A DNA stretch of 64,000 bases from NCBI GenBank assembly GCA_036426205.1, contig CM071573.1:77827114-77891113 (forward strand), read 5' to 3'. Numbering within the stretch: the stretch's first letter is position 1; the number at the start of each line of letters is the position of its first letter. Positions 1 to 11,100 of this stretch are shown here, piece by piece. The notes under the pieces are model-generated. The model saw only the letters and a list, made by a program, of their open reading frames with translations, made no database searches and was not told the DNA's origin. Both the position numbers and the translations under genes were made by a program. The DNA is from Ascaphus truei. Lineage: Eukaryota > Chordata > Amphibia > Anura > Ascaphidae.

Positions 1-388
1 GTTAGCGGTCTTCCGGAGACTGTGCTTACCTGTCTCCAAAACAGCACTTCCCGACAGCGATCACTTTAGGCACCCCTCACGTTCGCCGTGCGCATGCGCA
101 TGCGCCGTGCGGCTCATGAGGTGTGGATGTTCCCTGCCAGTTCCCTCTGCTCCTCCTGAAGCGGGGACCGGAGGGGCATCCCCCCTCCCATCCCGCGGCC
201 TGTCACGCGGTGACAGGGGGAAGCGGGGACCGGAGGGACATCCCGGCTCCCATCTCCTGTCCCGCGAGATGAATATGCGCTGATGCGGCGGCCATTTTTT
301 TTTTTTTTTTTTAATTAGCGCGACCCCGTTACTAACGCGGTGGTCTCGGGGTGGACCCCGAGGACCGCGTTATAACGGGGTTTAGCTG
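1..388. mobile_element. DNA-transposon (Tigger/mariner-like) MITE, right end
   Basis: It ends in GTTATAACGGGG-TTTAGCTG followed by TA, like Tc1/mariner-superfamily termini; the left end is outside the window. The interior is CpG-rich and contains a tandem duplication of a roughly 65-base unit (AAGCGGGGACCGGAGG repeated near 160 and 220). Confidence 0.5.
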
Positions 389-391
389 TAT

Positions 392-1124
392 TAGACATGG
401 AAGACTGGAATGATATTTTTCAGAAGGTTACCACATCCTCAATGTGTATCACAATCAGAAAATTCCTATATAGTTATGATGAGGTGGTGCTTAACCCCCA
501 TGAGACTAGCGAAATTCATCCCAGAGTACCCAACTACATGTCCGAAAGGATGTGGAGTACAAGCCACATTTATACATATGTGGTGGGGGTGCCCATTCAT
601 AGCAGCTTATTGGCTGGAAATCAAAATGTGGTCACAAAGGTTTTTTGGTTTGGACCTACCAATGGATCCCTGGTTATTTCTTTTAAACAAACCATATTAC
701 CCCCTCACGAGACATGAAAATAAATTAATGTGCCACATATCTTCAGCCGCAAGACGCGAACCATCGCCAGTATGGAAACAAACAATTATTCCCTCAATCC
801 CCAAAGTTAAAAATAAAGTCTGGCAGATTTGCTACATGGAAAAATTGGTTAGTCTTAATAACGACACCTACACAGATTTTCAGTGGTTACCTTGGATTCT
901 GAATGAAAATCAACCAGAAATTAATACCCACTTAATTTTGTTGTAAAAAAAAATATGATATTTATATTAACTGTGTGTTTGAATATTTTAAGAGGTAAAC
1001 TTTTAAATGGATGTGTTCTTTCTCCCATCTCTATTTTTTATACCCTCCCCCCCATTTTTTATTTTTCATCATTTCCCCCTCTCCCTAAAAATTTTAATAA
1101 AAATTAAGTTTAAAAAAAAAAAAA
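392..1124 (+). mobile_element. L1-like LINE, 5'-truncated 3' end
   Basis: The frame at 410-946 encodes the C-terminus of an L1-type ORF2 protein: a Cys/His knuckle (CPKGCGVQATFIHMWWGCP), then WK-x-P and MEKL motifs, ending near W-x-P-W. A 3'UTR follows, with ATAAAAATT and a poly(A) tail at 1112-1123. The body is truncated at the 5' end, so it is non-functional. Confidence 0.8.
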
Positions 1125-1171
1125 TGTTTATTGAACTACATAAAAATGGCACGAACGAACAAAAACAACTC

Positions 1172-1213
1172 CTCCCACGCGTTTCACGCCCCCTATGGCG
1201 CTTTCTCAAGGAG
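1172..1213 (-). ncRNA. Degenerate hammerhead-ribozyme-like motif
   Basis: The minus strand reads CTTGAGAAA, a 5-bp hairpin (GCGCC/GGCGT), then GAAACGCGTG. This is the same GAAACGCGT 3' core as the Penelope-type ribozymes elsewhere in the window, but with a non-consensus 5' core (CUUGAGA rather than CUGANGA), so activity is doubtful. Confidence 0.35.
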
Positions 1214-1319
1214 TGATTTTGTTTGTTGCCCTTATTGTATTATAATTACAATATGCAATGTATGTGTTGGCGCTTTTCTAGAGCGTTGCAGACATTGGTG
1301 GCTCTATATAAAACATATA

Positions 1320-1527
1320 TAGGCAGTCCTCGGTTATCCAACAGGAACCCGTTCTGGGAGTAGCGTTGGATAGTGAAACCGCTGTAAAGTGAGTCCCATG
1401 TTAATCAGTGGCGGTGAGCGTTGGGTAATGCATTCCGGCGTCGAATAACGGCCCGTAGGGAGGCATTGTAAAGCGTTGGATATGCCATTCGTTGTAAAGT
1501 GACACGTTGGATAGCGAGGGCTCCCTG
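1320..1527. mobile_element. Tigger-like MITE, 208 bp
   Basis: Terminal inverted repeats of about 24 bp (AGGCAGTCCTCGGTTATCC at the left; reverse complement AGGGAGCCCTCGCTATCC at the right) are flanked by TA on both sides. The left end matches that of the Tigger remnant at 9512. Confidence 0.8.
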
Positions 1528-1529
1528 TA

Positions 1530-2039
1530 TAAACATATAAGCTGTTTGCCAGGAGAAAACATCAACCACAGGACGCTGAGTGAGCTGATATCCGTGGCGC
1601 CATTGGAGTCTCGCCCCCTGTACCTCTGGGACACTATTACAGCGTGACCGGAGACCAGCAGAGGCCACCCAGATTGGGATACCCCAGGGCGCTGCAGCAT
1701 CTTGCTCCGAGCGGGACCTGGCAGTTACAGCTAAGCAGAAGCCCTTACCTGTTATAGGTTTGTCCACAAAGCGATTTTAACCCTTATGTTTGCGAGTGCG
1801 CAGTTATAAGGGATCTTCATAATACCCTACGGAGCATGCGCGTCTGCTTTTTGTTTTTTAGATTCTTTTGGTTTATGCCGCAGAAGCTGCCCAGAACCCA
1901 GGATACATTCGAGCCATCTACCCTATATCCTTTTCTATATATACCTGGCCCCATTGTATTGATTTACATCCTTTGATAGGATTTTTTTATTGCGTGTATA
2001 GGTTTTTAGTGCGGATTATATTTTTTATATATATGTATG
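1530..2039. other. Unassigned repeat-like sequence
   Basis: No gene or element recognised; AT-rich from 1850 onward. Confidence 0.5.
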
Positions 2040-3105
2040 TGTGGCCGTGTGCCCTCTTACCTACTGGGCCGGGGAGGGGGACGGCTGTGGGGTGTCAGAG
2101 CTCCATGGCGGACCACCGGTGCACTGCCATCTTGTAGGTTCCTGCATGCGCAGGAAGTCTGAGGGTCGCAGCGGCCATTTTGATGTCGCGCATGCGCAGA
2201 AGCAACTGTGCGCATGCGCAGTAGGACAAGGCTGCGGTGGCCATCTTAGGAGACGGTTCCGCAAGGGACTACATGTCCCAGGAGCCTTAGGGAGTTGGAG
2301 AGAAGGGAGGTTTGGTGAGAAACGGTCCCGCGCACCAGTCGGGAGCAGGACAACAAGGGAGAAGGTAGTGTCCGGTGCCTGTGGCTCCCGCACTAGGCCA
2401 GACTCCCCCACAAGTCCCAGTTAGGCCCGACTCACAGTAGATTGTGTGTGCATAGGGAAGGCCGCAGTTAGGGACGCTTCCCTTATTATCTAGAGAGCAT
2501 TAGTGCATTGGTGACAGGACGTCACGCGGTGAGCTGCGGCCTGCGGTCTGGGACAAGACCATAGGCCCTTAATAGACTTTAAGAGGTGGATGCCTCCTGT
2601 GAGGGGAGTGAGAGGATCGGAGCGACCCGCGTCGTGGGATCACTGTGCGGTTCTGCAGATCCATCCATCTCCAGATTGTCCTGGTCTGGCCTGAGACCAG
2701 GAACGGTACCCACGTGCACCAACGACCTTACACAGGGGGTAGCGCTACTCCACACACTTTGGGTGGGCCTTGCTCTGTGGACACCAGGCGGTTAGTTGCC
2801 TCAGTACTTTGAGGGAACCCCACCGTGGTGTGAATAGTGTGTTGGATCATTGTATTGTGGGGAGGTTGGTTATAGTGTTATTAGTGCGTGTGAGTAAACT
2901 GTTATAATATACCTGTGTGGTGTGTTTTACTATTATTGTATTGGTTCCTGTGAGGGTTATCCTGCAGAGCTAGGATCCCTCCCAGGTGGAGGCGCTGCAC
3001 CAAGACCGATAGCTCACCCCAGGCTCCCAGCGGCAGAGGCCTTCTGTGAGCCACAGGTAAAGGCAGTGCACGTAGTTCCCTTAGTTACGTGGAAAGGGGG
3101 CTACA
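2040..3105 (+). mobile_element. Solo LTR, family LTR-2 (TGTGGCC...CTACA)
   Basis: It starts TGTGGCC and ends GGGGGCTACA, about 1.07 kb. It carries CATGCGCA-rich U3-like sequence and a 3' part with GGTGGAGGCGCTGCAC that is shared with the reversed copy at 34402-35584. The flanks TATG/TATA could be a 4-bp target duplication with one mismatch. Confidence 0.65.
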
Positions 3106-3135
3106 TATACATGTACCCCACCCTCTAGGAGATAC

Positions 3136-3807
3136 TGTTGCGGCTACAGGTGTCAGTGGTGCGCGTACCTGTGAGGGTCCAGGAGAGCCGATTTGTCTGC
3201 GGTGATATAGAGACCAGGACAGGTTTTTGGTGTCATCTGATGTTCTTTCTCTGGTGATCAGCGCCTCCAGCTCCAGTGGACTCTGAGTACTAGAGGCAGT
3301 TCCCCACCAAGGCAATCATATACACCCCTGCCCAACAGCAACAGCCTGGAAACTCAGGCAGGGGTATGTAGAACAGAAGGGTTTATTGAGCAGTCACTGC
3401 AGATGGTTCAATACAGCGGACGCGGGGTATCAGAAGATTCCAGGCCTCTGGATGGTGCTGGCTCTTCCATAATACAAGGCCTCTGATCTTCCTGTAGCCA
3501 GCCATGGGGGCCTGGTTGGCCCCGCACTCCCAGGAGGGAGAAGGCTCACACACCTCCACTCTCTTAGAAGGGTGGGAGAGAACTCGCTACATTTCACACT
3601 GCCTCCCTTAGGAACAAGAAGGGGAGGGTTCAAGGTCTGTACCCTGATAGGCTATACACAGACCATGAGTCACCACCACCACTCACTCAGAGAGGAGCAT
3701 GAGGGGGGTCAATTACCCACAGGATAGCCTAGCCTGTCACAGCCTAGACTACTAAGGACTTATGTGACAGGGGGGAAAGAGAGGTAGGGTGAACTAACCA
3801 TGTTACA
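3136..3807 (-). mobile_element. Probable LTR in reverse orientation
   Basis: On the minus strand it runs from TGTAACATGG to GCAACA, about 670 bp, and includes the R/U5-like GGAGGCGCTGATCAC block seen in the other LTRs of this window. Ends are tentative. Confidence 0.5.
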
Positions 3808-3809
3808 TA

Positions 3810-3872
3810 CATATACACACACATAAATATATATATATATATATATATCATATATACACACACACACACCTA
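3810..3872. repeat. (CA)n/(TA)n microsatellite
   Basis: Alternating CA and TA dinucleotides, visible directly. Confidence 0.9.
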
Positions 3873-3979
3873 CCTACCTACAATGTAAATTTGGTTCACA
3901 TCGGACATAAATGCTGTAGAAATACTTTGAGGCCAAGTTCCAGACAAGCAAGTCTAATATTTACATGTCCCAGCATACG

Positions 3980-4040
3980 TGTGCTGAAGCAGGGTTATCC
4001 TTAAAACCTGACTTGTTGGTGCCCCTTGAGTACTGGATCT
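3980..4040. mobile_element. hAT palindromic MITE, half copy
   Basis: GTGCTGAAGCAGGGTTATCC and the following bases match one arm of the family seen in full at 6147-6325. Confidence 0.7.
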
Positions 4041-4467
4041 GAGAACCCGTGTTAAAGCTCGGACAGTAAAGTGGTCAATTGACTTTTGAAATTGCACCAG
4101 TTTTCCGTTGTATGCTGCTTTCCAGTTGTTTTGTCATCAAAGTAAAGCGGGTTTCGTGGGCACACGTGTCTGGGGACGGCCCGGCTTCCTGGTGATACCC
4201 CCTAGTAAATGCGTGGTCCCAACTCCGTACACCACGTAGCCCAACCATTTGCAGTATCATCTCTCTGCTATTTGTGCGTAGAGCACACACCTTATCTGAC
4301 TAACTGTGAATCACCGACACAATGACAAATCAGTCTAGCATGTACAGTAGGTGATGTGTAATCCAATAAGCATGGGCAGCGATTTCTAAAAGGGCCACCA
4401 GAGGGCACTGTTTCCCCAGCTAGTAGTTTGTGTATGACCTCTTCAACTAGTTCCCCCAAAGGGGCAC

Positions 4468-4560
4468 AATCAGGAAACATTTAGGGGCAACAGGTCCACA
4501 TCAGGGAACAGTTAGGGGTAACAGGTCCACATCAGGGAACAGTTAGGGGTAACAGGTCCA
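4468..4560. repeat. Tandem repeat, about 33 bp x 3
   Basis: The unit AACAGGTCCACATCAGGGAA-CAGTTAGGGGT occurs three times, the first diverged. Confidence 0.85.
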
Positions 4561-4655
4561 CCAGTTTATTATGCATTGTCATTTTACATACATTTAAAGA
4601 CTTGAAAAACACTGTTTCTCAACGTGTTTTCCAGTAATATACCATCTGCACCATA

Positions 4656-4835
4656 TATATTTACATTAGATTGTAAGCTCTTCGCAGCAGAGACTTCTCT
4701 TCCACAATGTTACATTTATGTCTGAAGCCCTTATTCCCATGATCTGTTATTTATATGATTGTCACGTGTATTACTGCTTTGAAGCGCTATGTACATTAAT
4801 GGTGCTATATAAAACTAAAGACAGACGCTTAACTT
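4656..4835 (+). mobile_element. CR1/L2-type LINE 3' tail
   Basis: ATTGTAAGCTCTTCG...GCTATATAAA-type tail; related tails occur at 38637-38800 and 55596-55722, and reversed at 27806-27966, 31262-31395 and 37422-37570. Confidence 0.7.
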
Positions 4836-4840
4836 ACCCC

Positions 4841-5185
4841 CGTCCCCCCTAGGTAGAAAGTAGGTGATCTCCGGAGCTGAACCCAATTAATTTCTGCTTC
4901 CTGTGATGCTTACCTCCTTAGGGGGTGCCGGTATCTCAGCTCAGGTTTAAAGCCCCCAGTCACATGGGCCAATAGGAAGCAGTGATGTCACATGGAGCTT
5001 CCTTTTGGCCCATGTGACCAGGGGGCTTTAAACCTGAGCTGCCGGCACCCCCCAAGAGGTAAGTATCTGAGGAAGCAGGGGGTCCCCGAGCCGACATTAA
5101 CAGGATTCAACTGCTTCAATCCTACATTTAAAAAACGGAAAGCAGCAGTGCTGCTACTCTCTCCCTCTTGCTGCCCCCTGAAACC
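4841..5185. mobile_element. Palindromic frog MITE (family A)
   Basis: Two inverted arms, GGTTTAAAGCCCCCAGTCAC and GGGGGCTTTAAACCTGAGCT, are each flanked by CTTACCTCCTTAGGGGGTGC and its complement. Further copies are at 8402-8695, 57440-57625 and 61215-61545. Confidence 0.7.
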
Positions 5186-5189
5186 CGCT

Positions 5190-5629
5190 ACCCTTAAGTG
5201 GTGCCTTACCCGCTTATTGCCTAGGGATGGGTCTGGCCCGGCCACCTCAAGGTTCCTCAGCCAGCCAACGACCAGTGGAAGGCCCATGGTGTAGGCTATT
5301 CAGATCAAGCCGGGCCAGCAAACCAAAGATTTAAAGGGGTTTCAAACACGTTGTTGGAAGAAATAAATAGCATGTGCTTCCACTCCTGAACAGTGTGGCT
5401 TAGTGTTGGAGAAACTGGTCTTTGGAGTGGGGGGATCAAGTTAAAGTGTCCGTCATTTCCTTGTGATCTTGGGAAATGTAATTCATCTTGGGGGGGTACA
5501 GGAATTTATGGTGTACATACAGTACAGCAAACCATGTCCATGCAAAATACAGTATTAACATTTAGCTGACAGAGGGGCCAGCAATGCATTGAGATACTGG
5601 AGTTATCTTTGCAAACACCATTCCAGAGA
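5190..5629. other. Intergenic, downstream of PRXL2A
   Basis: No coding potential or clear repeat seen; a short local inverted match (CATTTCC/GGAAATG) lies near 5450-5480. Confidence 0.5.
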
Positions 5630-5652
5630 TGCAAACGTGAGACTGTAAAAGA

Positions 5653-5658
5653 TTTATT
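5653..5658 (-). terminator. Polyadenylation signal AATAAA of PRXL2A
   Basis: AATAAA on the minus strand, about 70 bases after the SECIS, is followed within 40 bases by a T/G-rich stretch (TGGAATGGTGTTTG). It is the only canonical signal on this strand between the stop codon and here. Confidence 0.65.
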
Positions 5659-5726
5659 AGTTAAGACATGTTTTCGATGTTTGTTTGGGTCAACCTGCCC
5701 TTCCAAGCCCCCACATGTTCCATTCA

Positions 5727-5813
5727 CCTCTCTGCCTTTCGCCGAAGAACATCCAGCCCGCGCCAGAAATCTTTCAACACGGGATTTCATAGATACGGTG
5801 AGCGGCAGAGAGG
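5727..5813 (-). promoter_or_regulatory. SECIS element candidate in the PRXL2A 3'UTR
   Basis: On the minus strand a perfect 10-bp outer stem (5813-5804 with 5736-5727) encloses an internal loop, then ATGA (5790-5787). Helix II is A-T, one mismatch, then nine pairs (CCCGTGTTG 5783-5775 with TGGCGCGGG 5765-5757). The apical loop AAAGATTTC starts with the unpaired A's, and the 3' GA of the quartet is at 5753-5752. The 11-position spacing between quartet and apical A's is what SECIS elements require. Energy folding was not run. Confidence 0.82.
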
Positions 5814-6146
5814 TTCGTGGTGCCGGAGGGCGGTGAGAGGACCGTCCGATCTTCGTCAATACAACATTACAAATGGAATGGGACGGTGAGGTCCACCCTG
5901 TGTGAACGCATGCACTTAACTCCTACACATCTATCTTCTGGGATAATGTCTTTGGTCTCTAACAACTTCGTCCAGTTAAAGCTCTTTCAGCCCCAGGCGA
6001 GCTGATGGTTTTCTGGCAGGGAAAAAGCTTAGTGGGAATTAAAAAATAAGAAAGATGCTTTTTTTGGGGGGGTTGAGAAGGAGTTAGAACGGCTAAGTGC
6101 CAACAGTGATAAGATAAAGTAAATACGTACGGCTGTGCCTCTAACT

Positions 6147-6325
6147 CAGGGGTGGGCAACTCCAGGCCTCAAGGGCCACCAACAGGTCAGGTTTGCTGAA
6201 TCTCTGCTTCAACACAGGTGGCTCAATCAGTGGCTGTCTTCGACTGAGCCACCTGTGCTGAAGCAGGGGTATCCTGACAACCTGACCTGTTGGTGTACCT
6301 TGAGGACTGACGTTGTCCACCCCGG
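6147..6325. mobile_element. hAT palindromic MITE in the PRXL2A 3'UTR
   Basis: It starts CAGGGGTGGGCAACTCC and ends in the imperfect complement CCACCCCGG. It is nearly palindromic, with GGTGGCTCAATCAG at its centre. Flanking 8-bp duplications CTCTAACT and CTCTAACC differ at one base, which fits hAT insertion. Confidence 0.85.
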
Positions 6326-8063
6326 CTCTAACCTCACTATCTGAAGTACTGATGTGAAAGGATACCGGTGTTATCATCGGACAACTCACATTTTTCTAAA
6401 TGCAAGAATTGTGACAGTTTGCTTTGCTTTTTGAACTAACGCGCTAAACATTTTAATCAATGCATCTTCTCCCTGTTATTAAATCCGTCCCTTAGGTGTC
6501 AGATTTCGGCCACCCTTCAATTCTACATTGAAATGGCTTGTCCGTCCTTTTCCCCTCTTGCTCACATACGACCTTTGGTATTCCAGAGAACTACTGCTGA
6601 GGAAAAAAAAAACCATGAGGAACGCTCAAAACCAAGCAAGTGTTCCAAAAACCCGAAACATTCACTTTCGTTCTCTACACCCAACTCACTGCAGGATTCT
6701 TTCCTCGGTGTCTTGGGGGATTTAATTCAACACTGTACATTCTGTGCTATGTTTTGCAGAGAAGGGAGTTTGGCAGGGAGATGATTTCACACCCAAACAG
6801 GTTGCGAAGAGAGAGATCACTCTATTGTCAATATGGCTACAGCAACTCTGTTTGTAGCCAGAGATGGTTCACTGGCAGCAAAATGGTTAAAGCCAAACGT
6901 GGCATGGTAAGTTTGAGACCACAGATCATTTTACTGCCTTGGGGTCCTACTTGGTTTAATATGATGGTCGCCAAGAGCAGAAAGATTGCCGTAGCTGGGC
7001 CATTCATAAGCCTGCTAAGATAAAATAAATATTCACGCAAGGGATAACGCCCCATTGCCTGGGCACGCCAGGCTCAGCCGGCACTGGAAATATCCCAGAG
7101 CAATGAATCAGTGTTTGCAGAAGGATTCCCAAGTGTGTCACCAGCATTGATGGGGTTCTCTCCGTAATTGGAGATGCTGAAGTATCAACCTTTTAAACAA
7201 CTGGATTACATCTGCAAACGGCTAAAAATACAAGCAAATCCCCTACTTCTAAACCTGGCTCTCACAGCCCGAGGGCGTACTTTCTCTGGGTTAAAAATAG
7301 ATCAACCTCCTTGTGATCTAAAAATAATGGAAACTGTTGGTAACATGAGTAATTATAAAAAGACAGTGGCGGTTAATCGTTAGGTTGTTATAGTGACGAT
7401 CGTATTGAAGTCAACAGGAGTTTCTGTGCAACAGCGCCCCGATCAACACTATTGCAGTTTAATGACTAACCCCCCTACTGTCCTATAATGCCCGTGTGAA
7501 ACCACACAATGCCATTACCCAATGGTTTTACTTTACGCCTTGGGGGTTATTTATCGTAGTATTCTTTTTAATGGACTGTCTAATATTTTACCATCAGTTT
7601 TTCCCTGTAAAACAGCTTTTGTATAAAATTGCCGTTTAGCATTTACTTAAAAATGATAGTAGGAGAGATTTTTCTTTTAACTAAGTGGCAATAGAACCAT
7701 GAATGGTGCCAGAGAGAAGGGATTACAGACTGCTACGGATCAGTGTTCTACTGCAACTTTGAGAGAACTTGGTGAGTTCGTGTCGCTGGGCATCAAAGTA
7801 CTTTCCATCAATTGCACAGGCCTTACACTGTGCTGCGGCAGTGCAAAGGTGTCTGGGTAACAGATCTGCAACAAACTTGGAAAACTAGTGTAGTAGATTA
7901 AAAAAAAAAAAACTAAAGTGCTTCTGGGAGCATTGGAAGTAATCCAACGAAAGAATGAGAGCGGGACACGGCGATATGTACGTAAGAATCGGTCGGAATT
8001 CTGCAATGTTCCGTTTACAGATTCAGGCAGCTACAAAGTATCTTGGTGAAGTTAGTCACAGAT

Positions 8064-8174
8064 CTAGTCATCGCCGCCTGACGTCTGCGTGTCTATCTTT
8101 CTAGCAGCTTCAAGGACGGCCGTCATATTCGCCTTATCTCCGAACTCCTTCTCACGGTGCTCCAGGATAATTCC
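8064..8174 (-). CDS. PRXL2A: PRXL2A terminal coding exon 5
   Basis: The acceptor TTTTTTTTCCAG is followed by 36 codons (residues 193-228) and TAG at 8066-8064. It reads GIILEHREKEFGDKANM and then a helix ending in acidic GGDD. This matches the C-terminus of PRXL2A (GI-LEHREKEFGDK), which is diagnostic for the family. The frame carries no ATG until well inside, so the exon does not show up as an open reading frame and was found by reading the sequence. Confidence 0.93.
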   Translation of the reverse strand, partial: GIILEHREKEFGDKANMTAVLEAARKIDTQTSGGDD

Positions 8175-11100
8175 CTGGAAAAAAAAGCAAAGAGTTGAGA
8201 TAAACGTTAAAAAAAGAACCCCACACAAACTCTAAAAAAACACGTCCGTGGTGTACGCTGCGGTAATATTGCGTGTGTCACACTATGGCATTTGTTCTGG
8301 TTCTTTCCAGCTCTTTCCCCTCGTAGCATACTTAAAGCAGCAATATGGCTTAACATATAATAATAAAACATACATACATATTTTTTTTTATTATTATTAT
8401 TGAAACGGGGGGGGTGTCTCCAGAGTTGAACCCCATTTAGCTCCGGGGACCCCCTGTTTTCAGAGATACAGACGTCCGTAGGGGGTGCCGGTATCTCTAC
8501 GGAGTTTAAATCCCCTGGTCACGTGGGGCGCAGCGGATGACGTCACGGCTTCCTATTGGCCAGCGACATTTTAAACCGCGTTAGATTAGACAAACGCTGC
8601 TGAGGCAGGTATCTCCGGAAGCAGGGGTCCCACGGAGCGGAAATTAACGGGGTTCAGCTCTGGAGACCCCCGCTTCAAACCTGTCAAATGGTTTGTTTTT
8701 TAAAGCTGCCCCGTATTGCTGCTTTAACCTGGGCCATACTGGCATAACTAATATCTATGAGTTGATGTACAAGCAATTCTCACCATCGTTAATCTGCCAC
8801 AAAGTTTCTTATGCACCAAAAATGTAGACCGACTCCCTCACCTTAACACGATAAAAACACCTCTATAGCGTTCCATGTATCCCCTACGCACAGAAACAAA
8901 ATCTACATTTAAAAAAAAAAAAAATCACAAAAAACGCTCACATTTTGTGAGGAACCGAATTAAAAATGTGATTTAAACATGGTAGTGTCGTATTGTGACA
9001 GCAATGTCTGCAGCAGATGAGCCCCATGCAACAAAAACCCTCTCTCCTTTGTATTAATCCAAGTCCCCGTCTGAGACGTGAGAGAAAAGGGTCAGCAAGC
9101 TCTGACTCATAAAAATATCAGGGAAGCAAATGTACTAGATTCCCCGTGTAATCGCTGTTCTCATCTCCTTTGTCAACAATAGGCCTTGGGCAAAAGAAAA
9201 CATGGCCCATTATCTCTGAAAGGGGGAGGTGATCTCCCAGGCAAGTCTGCGGGTCTGAACCTTCACACTGCTGTGACAACCGTTGCTACCGCCCCCAGTT
9301 TGTTTTCCTCGCCAGTAATTAAATCATATTAGCACACACAGTCCCTGCCAGGATCAGAGGGCTGCAAGGCCTCTGGATGAGTGAGGAGTTGGTAAATTCC
9401 AAGATAAACATTGACATTTAACCCCTCCGCACCTGTTGTGATGCCAGAGCGACATTTTTTTCACCCCCGATTAAATCTAGCACTGCCGGCGGTGGCACTT
9501 ATATGTATGTACAGGCAGTCCTCGTTTTACAAGGAACGGCTTATCCGACGCTATTCAATGCATCCCTATGGCCGTTTGTACGACGCATGAACGACTTATC
9601 CGAACGCTTTGCAAAGTTGCAACAATTGGGCAATCAGAAGGCTGCAGATCAGTGAAATCATTCAGATCAGTCTGTGTGAAGGTTTAGTGGTGTATTTTAG
9701 GCCCTTAACCATGTCTGATAAAACCAAAGTGATGTTGCTCCAAAAGGGAATAGAAAATCTATTACTTTAGTTTTGTCCCTAAACATAATAAAGCGCTCTG
9801 AGAAAGGAGAGATGAATGCAGAAATTGGACGTGCCTTGGATATACCTCGCGTTACAACTATTGTGACAATTATAAAAGATAAGGCAAGAATCTTGGAACA
9901 GATCAAGGGCTCAGCTCCTATGCAAGGTACAACAATAAGGCAACGTGCTGGGCATATTGCCGAGGTAGAAAAACTCCTCATCATATGGCTGGAAGATCAA
10001 TCCCAGCGTCATGTGCCCATTAGTTTAGCCTTAATTCAGGGGAAGGCTTTGAGTCTTTATGGAGGACATTAAGCACCAACATGGAGAAGGGTCCACTGAG
10101 GAACCGTTCACTGCAAGTAGGAGCTGGTTTATGCTGTTTAAAGAGAGGGCAAACTTGTGCAACAGTGTTTCCCCCACCCCGAGGGAGATTTGCCCATTAC
10201 TACGGTGTATGGTGCATATACCTGCTGGTAACAGGAGGGCTGAATCGTCCGCCGATGGTAGTGGGGACAAAAAGGACCACATTCATACCCCACATATCTC
10301 CTTAGCAGTGCAGTGCCTCCATCTGCCGTAGGCTCCAGGAGCTGAAGGTGATCTCCCACAGTATGTGTGTACAAATAGACTTCAGGAGGACATGAGCAGA
10401 GACCAAAAGAAGTTGGTTTCCCATATAATGACAGCAACAAAGCGGCGGCATGGATGAGCACAGACTTGCCAACTATCCATCAGGTCAAGGCAAGAATATG
10501 GTACTCTCTTCAAATGGAGAAGCTCACGGGGGTACTGAGAGACTCCTGTTTAACATATAACCGCCAAAGCCAAACTATGAACATGCTCAACCGGGACAGC
10601 AGGAGACCTAGAATATTCAATGAGCTGCCTCCACTCCTTGACCTCCCTCTCTCTAATCTATTCTCCCTATAATGCATGGGTTACCAATACTAAAAAGGAC
10701 AAAAGTTCTACAAATGTCTATAACTATAATTATTGTATAAATGCTTATGACTCATTGTGAATGTATGTATATTTTTCATTGGAATTGTCATTTATACTTT
10801 AACATATGCTCATCGGGAGTGCAGCGTCACTCCATTTCCCCCTTCCCCCCCCCCCCCCCATTCTTTCTCTCGCTACCCCCCCCCCCCCCATGTTTGTAAA
10901 AAACTTTAAATAAAAATTATGTTGGAAAAAAAAAGTCTGTTTATTCCAAAACAAGTGTCCAAGCGCTGCGCGTCATCCATTTATTTATAACATTTATTAT
11001 AGGACCCTTATCCAGGGCACTGTACATTAGTTAGTAAAGCAATGGTGGGGTTACATATGGAACATTTCATGTGATGGGCGTAGAGTCATTTTTTACATGT

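Larger units (their letters stand above)
5630..8063 (-). other. PRXL2A: PRXL2A 3' untranslated region (about 2.4 kb)
   Basis: The region is inferred from the TAG at 8064 to a probable cleavage site just after the AATAAA at 5658-5653. It contains a hAT-type palindromic MITE (6147-6325), half of another palindromic repeat (about 7384-7480), and the SECIS-type hairpin. I see no other minus-strand AATAAA between the stop and 5658, only ATTAAA variants, so the SECIS would be kept in transcripts ending at the canonical signal. Confidence 0.7.

Noticed and set aside
2041..2424. 127-codon GC-rich open frame
   Set aside because: U3-like part of an LTR; the antisense frame is equally long.
5427..5481. 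Alternative SECIS near 5481-5450 (ATGA...CATTTCC/GGAAATG)
   Set aside because: Only seven pairs, the GA quartet is out of register, and it lies beyond the AATAAA; the hairpin at 5727-5813 fits far better.
6840..7160. ATGA/GTGA motifs in the PRXL2A 3'UTR tested as SECIS starts
   Set aside because: None had a pairing helix of suitable length with a 3' GA.
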